A DNA stretch of 20,942 bases from Enterosoma sp964427595 (GTDB taxonomy: Bacteria; Bacillota_I; Bacilli_A; RFN20; CAG-288): positions 1 to 20,942 of the forward strand of contig CAYRUQ010000021.1 of assembly GCA_964427595.1 (NCBI GenBank). The letters run 5' to 3'. Positions 1-6,517 of this stretch are shown one piece after another. Below the pieces are notes generated by a model, which was given only the letters and a program-made list of their open reading frames with translations, had not been told where the DNA came from and ran no database searches. Numbering within the stretch: position 1 is the stretch's first letter; each line of letters starts with the position of its first letter. Made by a program: the position numbers and the translations under genes.

Positions 1-1099
1 CAGAAGAACCATCTTCAACGATGATTTTGCCTCCACCAACACTATCAGTGATAGATCCATAAGCGACTAATGAACTACCATTAGTTAAGATTAAATCATG
101 TCCAGCTAAGTCAATCTCGTAATAAGGACCGACAATGAAATTATTGAAGTTTATTTGAGAAAAGTTATAGTTTCCGTAATAACCATTATGTGCAGCAAGA
201 GTGAAAGTTGAACCGCTATAAATGACATCATTTTCAAGAGTATATCTGGCGACTGGATAATTAGTGACAGCACTTGTATAGGTAGAATTTGATGCCGAAT
301 TAGTGTTGGCAGTGTCTCCTATCACTAAAGTACCATTGAAAGTTTTATATTCGCTTAAAGCGTCATCACCTTCTACGTTAGCTAATCCAATAGTAGTATC
401 ACGATTGATGTTAACTCCGCTATCTGAATCAATCGTACCATTAAATTCATAAGAGGTGTATGTTATGAAAGCAATCCTATTAGTTTCCGCATAGATTTTT
501 GCCCCGGCTTGAGACTTTTGGCAATAACCCATAAGAAGACTTACTAAATCGGGATAAAAGTTTGAATATTCTTCATAAGAATAATTACTACTAAGTAATG
601 TACTTTGATAGACAAGTGAAACAGTCGTAGAAACATCACCTGTATAAGCCAATTCAGAAAGGCTATAGGAAGTAACAGTTGGGACTGAATCACTCTGTGT
701 TAAAGAACGAGACAAACTCTCGCTTTTATCTAGGGTAGCAGTAGTATTAGAAACAGTAGAAGCAGTAAAAGTCATGTCAGAGGTAACACCATCATCAAAG
801 GTAGCTAAATTAGTGCTACCTGAAGTCCATTGATAAGAGGTGCTTCCATCACTGACATAAGGAGCGTCTTTTAAAGAGAGATTGTATCCTTCTTCAACAT
901 AAATAGTAGTCTCTTCACCCCCCCCTGGAGTCGAAGAGGTGAAAGTTATCTTATATTTCTTATCGGAGGAATATCCTTCATTTTCTAAATTAGAACTATA
1001 AATAATATCGCTATCAACTGCATAACCACCATAGACAAGAGAGGTCGTTAAACAGAAAGCTGAAATTACTGTAAATAAAACTTGTTTCAGATGTTTCAT
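1..1099 (-). CDS. Secreted surface protein, 3' end cut off by window edge (paralogue of the 879-residue protein)
   Basis: An open minus-strand frame of 366 codons has no stop before the left edge, so the C-terminus is missing. It starts at an ATG preceded by AAAAGGA. Residues 1 to about 27 look like a Sec signal peptide (KHLKQ then a hydrophobic core ending near VYGGYA). The mature part is rich in Ser, Thr, Tyr and Gly. Residues 48-75 (YKITF...IYVEEGYNLSL) and 281-353 (YPVARYTLENDVIYSG, then IVGPYYEIDLAGHDL, then YGSITDS) match equivalent stretches of the 879-residue protein encoded at 11507-14146 (YCVYRFVLQNDVYISG, IVGPYCEIDLNGHSL, WGSITDS), so the two are paralogues. The DLxGHxL type of motif is common in beta-solenoid surface proteins. 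A run of eight G lies at codons 58-61. The function is unknown; a surface or adhesin-like role is inferred. Confidence 0.85.
   Translation of the reverse strand, partial: MKHLKQVLFTVISAFCLTTSLVYGGYAVDSDIIYSSNLENEGYSSDKKYKITFTSSTPGGGEETTIYVEEGYNLSLKDAPYVSDGSTSYQWTSGSTNLATFDDGVTSDMTFTASTVSNTTATLDKSESLSRSLTQSDSVPTVTSYSLSELAYTGDVSTTVSLVYQSTLLSSNYSYEEYSNFYPDLVSLLMGYCQKSQAGAKIYAETNRIAFITYTSYEFNGTIDSDSGVNINRDTTIGLANVEGDDALSEYKTFNGTLVIGDTANTNSASNSTYTSAVTNYPVARYTLENDVIYSGSTFTLAAHNGYYGNYNFSQINFNNFIVGPYYEIDLAGHDLILTNGSSLVAYGSITDSVGGGKIIVEDGSS
918..925 (-). repeat. Poly-G tract (G8 on the coding strand) inside the partial surface-protein gene
   Basis: Eight consecutive C on the plus strand read as G8 in the gene, giving Pro-Gly-Gly-Gly around residues 58-61. 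One extra G produces an immediate TGA. Loss of one G reaches a TAA within about 20 codons. This is the arrangement expected of a slipped-strand phase switch, but only one tract length is visible here. Confidence 0.6.
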
Positions 1100-1166
1100 A
1101 TCCAATTCCTTTTGCGTGCTACTTAATAAAAATAACACAAATTGCAATCTATGTTTCAATTATTAT

Positions 1167-1193
1167 TAGTAGTACCGCCACACCTTACTACTA
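1167..1193. repeat. 8-bp perfect inverted repeat in the divergent intergenic region
   Basis: TAGTAGTA (1167-1174) and TACTACTA (1186-1193) form a perfect inverted repeat with an 11-nt spacer. It lies between the divergent surface-protein and hemolysin III-family genes, just upstream of the predicted promoter at 1206. No T-run follows on either strand, so it is unlikely to be an intrinsic terminator. A regulator binding site is possible but unproven. Confidence 0.4.
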
Positions 1194-1205
1194 TCATGCA
1201 AAAAA

Positions 1206-1234
1206 TTAACCCCTTTTTTCTCTTATGGTAAAAT
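1206..1234 (+). promoter_or_regulatory. Predicted sigma-A-type promoter of the hemolysin III-family gene
   Basis: TTAACC (1206-1211), a 17-nt spacer and TAAAAT (1229-1234) fit a -35/-10 pair. The expected transcription start is near 1240-1242, which coincides with the ATG at 1242. If correct, the mRNA would be leaderless or nearly so. Confidence 0.45.
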
Positions 1235-1241
1235 TTTAGGC

Positions 1242-2123
1242 ATGAATGAAAACGAAGAAATAGTCGTGACTACCGTCTATCAAAAAGAGATGGATTTACG
1301 ACAAGCATATCAAGATAAAAAAGAAGCCTTCATAAAAGAGAAGAAGATATATAAAAAAGAATTGAAACAAGTTCATAAAGCTGAAAAAGAAGAAGTCAAA
1401 AGAATGAAGCTTCTTCCTAAAGCGAGAAGAAAGCTTTTGCAAAGAGAACAGAGAAAAGCTCTCGGTCTTCCTTCTTATACCAAGGGTGAAGAGTTGATGA
1501 ATGCCATCTCTCATATCGTAGGTGGTGCTTTTGGTATCATCGCTTTGATCACTGGTGTTTATTATTCAGTTATCTTAAATAAAGGTGCAGACGTCATCAC
1601 AGCGATGGCTTTCTTCGGCTTTGCTATCATCTTCCTTTACACGATGTCTTCAATCTATCACTTCTTAAATATCAACAAAGCTAAGAAAGTCTTCCAGTAT
1701 ATCGACCATAGCACTATCTTTGTTTTGATTTCTGGAACCTATGTGCCAGTATGCACATTCATGCTCTCTGATATCTATCCTTATAACTTCGTCATATTAG
1801 GAGTAGTCGTCGTCTTATCTGTCACCGGTATATCACTAGTCTCTACGATGATGGATAAACTACCAGTGAAGATAGTCTCTCATACTCTTTATCTAGTGAT
1901 AGGATGGCTGATCATCTTCTTCTATCAACCTCTAGTTAATCAAAACGGACTTATACCTGTCATCCTCTTCATCTTAGGAGGAGTGTCTTATTCGCTAGGT
2001 GCTATCATCTATGCGGTAGGTAAATATAAAAAATATTTCCACTTCATCTTCCATATCTTCTGTCTAGCTGGAACGATTCTACAGTTTTTAGGAGTTCTCC
2101 TTTATGGAGTGATCGGTATCTAA
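1242..2123 (+). CDS. trhA: Hemolysin III / TrhA family (PAQR-like) integral membrane protein with charged N-terminal extension
   Basis: A 293-residue protein with seven probable membrane helices from residue 87 onward. Family signatures are NAISHIVGG near 88-95, an S-x3-H motif (SSIYH, 136-140), IDHS with D155, and H-x3-H (H267, H271) in the last helix. In the PAQR superfamily these Ser, His and Asp positions bind zinc. Members in Bacillus and E. coli have been linked to membrane fluidity control rather than true haemolysis. Residues 1-85 are a Lys/Glu-rich, probably helical extension that typical members of about 215 residues lack. The ATG has only AGG two bases upstream, and the predicted promoter ends almost at the start, so translation may be leaderless or may begin further in. 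The next gene starts one base after the stop, implying cotranscription. Family assignment is firm; physiological role here is inferred. Confidence 0.88.
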   Translation: MNENEEIVVTTVYQKEMDLRQAYQDKKEAFIKEKKIYKKELKQVHKAEKEEVKRMKLLPKARRKLLQREQRKALGLPSYTKGEELMNAISHIVGGAFGIIALITGVYYSVILNKGADVITAMAFFGFAIIFLYTMSSIYHFLNINKAKKVFQYIDHSTIFVLISGTYVPVCTFMLSDIYPYNFVILGVVVVLSVTGISLVSTMMDKLPVKIVSHTLYLVIGWLIIFFYQPLVNQNGLIPVILFILGGVSYSLGAIIYAVGKYKKYFHFIFHIFCLAGTILQFLGVLLYGVIGI

Positions 2124-2124
2124 G

Positions 2125-2442
2125 ATGAATCAAGACGAGAATAAAGAGATACAAACAAAGAATCATCTCTTTCTAAAGTTTCTTTTATCAGCGATTTTAT
2201 CCCTTCTTTTAGGTGCTTTAAGTTGTATTTTAGCCTATGCTTTAAAAGAGAATACGACTGCTTTGGTTCTCACTTTGATCCTCGTTCATGTAGTCGAAAT
2301 AGTATCTCTCATTTATTCATACGGACATCTTTACATAATCTCTAAGAATAAGAATCAAAAATGGATCAAGTTTTTGTTCCTGATCCTGTTAGTTTTGATT
2401 TTTATTTTGATAGCGCTAGAGAGCTATCTGATGCAGATATAA
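2125..2442 (+). CDS. Small membrane protein of unknown function
   Basis: 105 residues with a polar N-terminus (1-14) and three probable membrane helices at about 16-41, 46-68 and 80-103, separated by short basic loops (SKNKNQKW). I do not recognise a family. The ATG lies one base after the stop of the hemolysin III-family gene, and the nearest GGAG is 14 nt upstream. It is therefore probably translated by coupling to that gene and may act with it in the membrane. Its stop is separated by one base from the stop of the convergent folate-type S component gene. Confidence 0.65.
   Translation: MNQDENKEIQTKNHLFLKFLLSAILSLLLGALSCILAYALKENTTALVLTLILVHVVEIVSLIYSYGHLYIISKNKNQKWIKFLFLILLVLIFILIALESYLMQI
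2409..2428. repeat. Hairpin-forming inverted repeat at the convergent gene ends
   Basis: GATAGC (2409-2414) and GCTATC (2423-2428) flank an 8-nt loop near the 3' end of the small membrane-protein gene. The convergent genes are one base apart, so the hairpin might mark transcript ends, but no T-run follows it on either strand. Terminator function is doubtful. Confidence 0.25.
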
Positions 2443-2443
2443 A

Positions 2444-3268
2444 TCAAAGAACTCTTCCGTTATAAACCTTAGTATAAATTTTCGTCTCTTTTGAATAAGT
2501 CAATTTTAATTGAGACTTATAAACATTAGATAAAGGTATCACCAATAGATAGGTCACTATCAAATTGATAGGAAGAGTGACAAGACTAGTCAATAACTGA
2601 GTGATAAAACCGACTGAATAACTGATTCCATAAAGACTATATAACCAGATAGGAGCTAAGAAAGATTTTAATAAGAAGTCTCTGACTACAAAACAAAGAA
2701 GGACATCACTAGGAAGGAAGTATTTGTCTTCCTTCTTTTTAGAGATGAAGAATGTTCCTACTATGATGGCGATAGCGATGATAGTGAACACTAAGGCGAT
2801 GATGATTTTCATCAAAGTGGAAGTGGTAAAGTTATCTCCACCATCAAGAGAGATCTCATCGCTATATGGTAAAAACGAATATAAACCGATGGCTGATATC
2901 AAAACGATGACACCAGAAACTAAAGAAGAAGTAACCTTATTTCCTTTGAAGAATTTCAAGATAAAAACCGGAATACAACCAAAGAGGATGGCATCAAAAG
3001 TGAACCCGGGAAAATAAGCTATTGATCCGGTCGGAAAAGCAAGAGCAGCTATCAAATCAGCTCCTCCTGAACAGATGAGTCCATAAAGAGGACCGTTTAA
3101 AAGAGCACAGATCATAGAAGGTATAGCTGCAAAAGAGATCTTGACCAAATCAAACCCACCGATCACTAAATAAGTGGAAAGAAAAGGAACTCTTGATAAG
3201 ATGACACTCAACGCTAAAAACAAAGCGGTTGAAGTCAACCGCAACAGTTCTGAGTTTCTTCTTTTCAT
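2444..3268 (-). CDS. folT: ECF transporter S component, folate (FolT) family-like, enlarged
   Basis: Substrate-binding membrane subunit of an energy-coupling-factor vitamin importer; it would dock onto a shared EcfT/EcfA module, which is not in this window. The N-terminal half resembles FolT: a first helix (LFLALSVILSRVPFL), a Gly-rich loop (GGFDLVKISFAAIPS) and the diagnostic loop GPLYGLICSGGADLIAALAF followed by YFPGFTFDAILFG. FolT proteins are usually about 170-190 residues; this one has 274. The extra length comes from residues about 107-185, with two additional hydrophobic helices, an acidic loop (YSDEISLDGGDN) and a KKKEDK turn. The start ATG shares one base with the smpB stop (TGATG), so it is translationally coupled as the last gene of the secG-rnr-smpB block. 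The S-component call is good; folate specificity is likely but not proven. Confidence 0.75.
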   Translation of the reverse strand: MKRRNSELLRLTSTALFLALSVILSRVPFLSTYLVIGGFDLVKISFAAIPSMICALLNGPLYGLICSGGADLIAALAFPTGSIAYFPGFTFDAILFGCIPVFILKFFKGNKVTSSLVSGVIVLISAIGLYSFLPYSDEISLDGGDNFTTSTLMKIIIALVFTIIAIAIIVGTFFISKKKEDKYFLPSDVLLCFVVRDFLLKSFLAPIWLYSLYGISYSVGFITQLLTSLVTLPINLIVTYLLVIPLSNVYKSQLKLTYSKETKIYTKVYNGRVL

Positions 3269-3732
3269 CAGTATCTTTCCTTGACGGCTTTCGCTATCTT
3301 TCTTTCGATATCACGTTTTTTGACCGTCTCTCTCTTATCGTAATTCTTCTTTCCCTTAGCGAGGGCGATTTGAACTTTACAATGTCCTCTTCTGATATAA
3401 ACTCTAGCAGGAATTAAGGTATAACCTTCTCTTTCGACTGCTCTTTCAAGCTCAAAAATCTGCTTTTTATGCATCAATAGTTTTCTACTTCTAGTCGGTT
3501 CATGAGTGAAAGAAGAGCCGGCTTGATAAACGGGGATGTTCATATTGAGAATGAAGAGTTCACCTTCTTTGATGATGACATAAGAATCATCTAAAGAACA
3601 ATGCCCTGCTCTTAAAGCCTTGATTTCCGAACCTAAAAGAACGATTCCAGCTTCCTGGAAATCAGATAGAAAATAATTAAACTTCGCCTTTTTATTAGTG
3701 GCTACTAAAATCTCGTCTTTATATTCGCTCAT
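3268..3732 (-). CDS. smpB: SsrA-binding protein SmpB (trans-translation)
   Basis: 154 residues, the usual length. SmpB binds tmRNA and brings it to ribosomes stalled on broken mRNAs, allowing release and tagging of the nascent chain for degradation. Visible signatures are NKKAKFNYF at the N-terminus, LLGSEIKALRAGHCSL, the central PxR-type stretch (HEPTRSRKLLMH), RGHCKVQIALAKGKKNYDKRE and the basic C-terminal tail (KKRDIERKIAKAVKERY) that enters the decoding site. The start overlaps the rnr stop as ATGA, matching the conserved rnr-smpB pairing of Firmicutes. RNase R and SmpB act together in removing faulty transcripts, which fits the coupling. An ssrA gene often follows smpB but none is seen here; a folate-type S component follows instead. 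Confidence 0.97.
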   Translation of the reverse strand: MSEYKDEILVATNKKAKFNYFLSDFQEAGIVLLGSEIKALRAGHCSLDDSYVIIKEGELFILNMNIPVYQAGSSFTHEPTRSRKLLMHKKQIFELERAVEREGYTLIPARVYIRRGHCKVQIALAKGKKNYDKRETVKKRDIERKIAKAVKERY

Positions 3733-6098
3733 TTATCTCTGCTTTTTCTCTTACCAGAAGTATATCTCTTCTTATCATCTCTATGATAATTATTCTTATA
3801 AGAGTTATTTTTAGAACCACCTTTATATGAGTTTCTATTTTTCTTATTTTGATAGTTAGATTTAGATTTACTACCTTTTTTCTGAGTTTTATCATTTCTG
3901 GCTTTAGAGAATCTGATGTGAGAACTTAGATGGTTATTATAATGGTCGTTTTTGGTGTAAACATTAAAACCTTCTTTAGCTAAAGTTTTCTTTTCTTCAT
4001 CAGAAATGCTAAAAACATTTTCTTTGTAATACTCAGGAGTTGCAAAGTCTATCTCTGACTTTTCTCTATTACAGGAAAAGACGACTACTTCTAAAGGAGA
4101 ACCGAGAGTATAAACAACATTAGAATCTCTTTCGATAACACTGAATGATTCTTCATCGAAGATGAAATAACCTTTCATATGATGGAAAGATAAGAAACCA
4201 TCGATACCGATATCAGTCTCAACAAAGATGCCTTTAGAGATGATTGAACTGATTCTACCTTTGAAGGTCTCACCGATATGATGAGACATGTATTTACAAG
4301 CTTCTAAATCATCAACTTCTCTTTCGATAGTCTCTCCTCTACTTTCACTCATAGAAGTGAGCATACCGAGATTTTCAAGCTTGTTGAAGACTTCTTCATA
4401 TGAGAATTCCTTCTCATCGAGAAGATAGTCTTTCACTAAACGATGAATGATATCATCTGGATATCTTCTGATTGGTGAAGTGAAGTGACAATAATCAAGC
4501 TCGGCTAATCCGAAATGACCTTTCTCTAAAGGCGCATATCTAGCTTTAGCTAATGATCTAAGAAGCATGAAGGAGACAGCTTTTCTATCTCCTTCATCCT
4601 TGATAGCATCAAGGAAATCGTTGAGTCTAGCTGCTGTTATATCTTCATAACGAGGGAAACTTCTATTCAAATTGAGCTTCTTTAAGAAAGCACGAAGACT
4701 GGTGATCTTCTCTTTAGGTGGAAACTCATGGATACGATATAAAACCGGGATATGATGTTCTTTTAAAGCCTTAGCTACTTCACAGTTAGCGATGACCATG
4801 AAATCTTCAACCATTCTTTCAGCTTCACCTTGTTCTTCTCTTTCAACTGAGATAGGTTCACCAGTCTCATCTAAAGAGAACTTGAGTTCTGTAGTATCAA
4901 GCTTTAAAGCACCCTGTCTTGTTCTTCTCTTTCTGATTTTACTAGCACACTCATGAAGGATATTGAGTGTATCTTGAATCTCTTCTGAATAATCGGATTC
5001 ACCGGTTTCAAAAAACTCGTTCACTTTCTTATAAGTGAGTCTTCCTTTTGATCTGATGACACCTCTTTCTATCTTGGAATAAAAAACATTACCGAAAGAG
5101 TCGATATCCATAGTGACAGAGAGGACTAATCTCTCAACATCAGGATTAAGAGAACAGATTCCGTTTGATAATTCAAAAGGAAGCATCGGTACAACTCTAT
5201 CAGCGACATAGATTGATGTTCCTCTCTCTAAAGCTTCATCATCTAAAGGATGATGAGGTTTGACATAGTGAGTCACATCAGCGATATGAACGACTACCCG
5301 ATATCCTTTTAGAAGTCTCTTGATTTGTAAAGCGTCATCAAAGTCATGGGCGTCATCTCCATCGATTGTGACTACCACCTCAGAAGTGAAGTCGACTCTG
5401 TCCTTCTTCTCATCTTCAAGGACAAACTGCGGCATCTTTTTAGCTTCTTCTAAAACCTCTTTAGGAAACTCAAGCTTAGCATCATGCATGACGATGATGT
5501 CGGAGATATCACTATTGACACTATCAGCTCTGACTAGAACTTCCATCGCTTTGACTTGGAAGACATCTCTCTTATAAGAGACGATATCAGCTCTGACTAA
5601 GTCTCCTTGTCTGAGCTCTATTCCCTCTTTCTTTCTGGTGATTAAAACTTGTTTTCCACATCTGTTTAAATAATCAACTAAAAGACATTCTTCTCCATCT
5701 TGATTCAAAGAAAAATATCCTTTGAAGGAAGTGACTGGTTTTAAATAACTGAGGCAGTGATAAAGTTCATGGGAGAATCTAGCGACATAGACTAAATCTC
5801 CCACTAACAAAGCATCGCTTTCTTTTCCAGAGACTTTGACTTCATCATTTAAACGAACATCTTTGACGATGACGAAATTTCTGTTTTTAGAAATGACTCT
5901 TCCTAAGAAGATCTTCCTATCACTTAAAAGAAAATAGGAGTCATCTTCTTTACCGATGATACCTGAAAAAATGAGACTCTCTAAGGTCTCATTGAGCTCT
6001 TTCTTTTGAGCTTTAGTCAAACTGTCTGTCCCTTCAGCAATAGCTGAAAAGCTTAGTGTTTTACCCTTTAAAAGAGAAGCGATGTTGTTTGTGTTCAT
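3729..6098 (-). CDS. rnr: Ribonuclease R (3'-5' exoribonuclease)
   Basis: 789 residues from the ATG chosen here. That ATG has AGGTGG five bases upstream; a GTG nine bases earlier is in frame but lies inside the Shine-Dalgarno sequence. Domains in order are an N-terminal winged-helix region (about 1-60), cold-shock-like OB domains (about 60-200), the RNB catalytic domain with the metal-binding aspartates in DGDDAHDFDDA (246-256), an S1 RNA-binding domain (about 625-705, GETFKGRISSIISKGIF) and a long Lys/Asn/Ser-rich basic tail (about 735-789). RNase R degrades structured RNA processively from the 3' end, including mRNAs released by trans-translation. The gene sits between secG and smpB. A terminator-like hairpin separates it from secG, leaving no room for a separate promoter after the hairpin. 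Confidence 0.97.
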   Translation of the reverse strand: MNTNNIASLLKGKTLSFSAIAEGTDSLTKAQKKELNETLESLIFSGIIGKEDDSYFLLSDRKIFLGRVISKNRNFVIVKDVRLNDEVKVSGKESDALLVGDLVYVARFSHELYHCLSYLKPVTSFKGYFSLNQDGEECLLVDYLNRCGKQVLITRKKEGIELRQGDLVRADIVSYKRDVFQVKAMEVLVRADSVNSDISDIIVMHDAKLEFPKEVLEEAKKMPQFVLEDEKKDRVDFTSEVVVTIDGDDAHDFDDALQIKRLLKGYRVVVHIADVTHYVKPHHPLDDEALERGTSIYVADRVVPMLPFELSNGICSLNPDVERLVLSVTMDIDSFGNVFYSKIERGVIRSKGRLTYKKVNEFFETGESDYSEEIQDTLNILHECASKIRKRRTRQGALKLDTTELKFSLDETGEPISVEREEQGEAERMVEDFMVIANCEVAKALKEHHIPVLYRIHEFPPKEKITSLRAFLKKLNLNRSFPRYEDITAARLNDFLDAIKDEGDRKAVSFMLLRSLAKARYAPLEKGHFGLAELDYCHFTSPIRRYPDDIIHRLVKDYLLDEKEFSYEEVFNKLENLGMLTSMSESRGETIEREVDDLEACKYMSHHIGETFKGRISSIISKGIFVETDIGIDGFLSFHHMKGYFIFDEESFSVIERDSNVVYTLGSPLEVVVFSCNREKSEIDFATPEYYKENVFSISDEEKKTLAKEGFNVYTKNDHYNNHLSSHIRFSKARNDKTQKKGSKSKSNYQNKKNRNSYKGGSKNNSYKNNYHRDDKKRYTSGKRKSRDK

Positions 6099-6103
6099 CT
6101 TTA

Positions 6104-6109
6104 CCACCT
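6104..6109 (-). promoter_or_regulatory. Shine-Dalgarno site that fixes the rnr start
   Basis: AGGTGG on the minus strand ends five bases before the ATG at 6098. It overlaps the alternative in-frame GTG at 6107, which argues against that earlier start. Confidence 0.7.
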
Positions 6110-6114
6110 ATAGA

Positions 6115-6139
6115 GAAAATAAAAGGGGCTCTCGCCCCT
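6115..6139 (-). terminator. Terminator-like hairpin between secG and rnr
   Basis: Reading the minus strand, AGGGGC, a GAGA tetraloop and GCCCCT form a 6-bp GC-rich stem followed by TTTATTTT. It begins 7 nt after the secG stop codon. It has the form of an intrinsic terminator, but the rnr Shine-Dalgarno follows within about 10 nt. It therefore probably acts as a partial terminator or attenuator, or as a 3'-end stabiliser for secG mRNA. Confidence 0.7.
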
Positions 6140-6146
6140 ATCTTCA

Positions 6147-6377
6147 TCACAGATAATTACAAAGAATTGCTACTATGAAGAAAGCAGTTGCGAAGATGGT
6201 TGTAACGATGGTCATGATCTTATCAGCACCTCTTTCTTTAGTACGGGTGAAGATATTCATCTTATTACCACCCATAATGGCTGCTGAAGCACCTTCACTC
6301 TTACCAGATTGAAGAAGAGTGATGATGATCATGATGAAGGACAAAACTATCAATACAATTTCCGCTGCGCTAGTCAC
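6147..6377 (-). CDS. secG: Preprotein translocase subunit SecG
   Basis: 76 residues with two membrane helices (about 5-22 and 53-74) and the cytoplasmic loop typical of SecG, including LLQSGKSEGASAAIMGG and then FTRTKERGADKI. SecG associates with SecYE and assists SecA-driven export through the Sec channel. The start is GTG, supported by AGAGG about five bases upstream. The gene has its own well-formed promoter (6417-6445) with a leader of roughly 33 nt. It heads the secG-rnr-smpB block common in Firmicutes. Gene length and loop motif are normal. The secreted proteins of the neighbouring large operon would use this channel, although there is no sign of co-regulation. Confidence 0.95.
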   Translation of the reverse strand: MTSAAEIVLIVLSFIMIIITLLQSGKSEGASAAIMGGNKMNIFTRTKERGADKIMTIVTTIFATAFFIVAILCNYL

Positions 6378-6416
6378 TTTTAACCTCTTATTTATTCCAA
6401 GAAAATTAACTCTATA

Positions 6417-6445
6417 AGTATAAGTTCAATTAATCAAGATAGCAA
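6417..6445 (-). promoter_or_regulatory. Sigma-A-type promoter of secG
   Basis: Reading the minus strand, TTGCTA (6445-6440), a 17-nt spacer and TATACT (6422-6417) form a good -35/-10 pair. The expected start is near 6410, about 33 nt before the GTG. The AT-rich stretch 6446-6517 contains three spaced GTAATT direct repeats on the minus strand but no convincing terminator for the upstream operon. Confidence 0.7.
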
Positions 6446-6517
6446 GAATGAAAGTGATATTAATAATAATTACTAGAATATTAAAATTACTATATTAATT
6501 ACCGATACCATCTGCTT

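Noticed and set aside
1100..1166. Promoter for the left-edge surface-protein gene
   Set aside because: TTGAAA with TATTTT on the minus strand has a 19-nt spacer and a poor -10; the region is AT-rich enough for such matches by chance.
1242..2123. True haemolysin toxin
   Set aside because: The hemolysin III name is historical; the sequence is a seven-helix PAQR-like membrane protein with zinc-site residues and no toxin features.
2409..2428. Bidirectional terminator between the convergent genes
   Set aside because: The GATAGC/GCTATC hairpin is not followed by a T-run on either strand, so it is listed only as an inverted repeat.
6446..6517. Terminator of the ten-gene operon
   Set aside because: Only AT-rich direct repeats (GTAATT three times) are seen after the last stop codon; no GC stem with a T-run is present.
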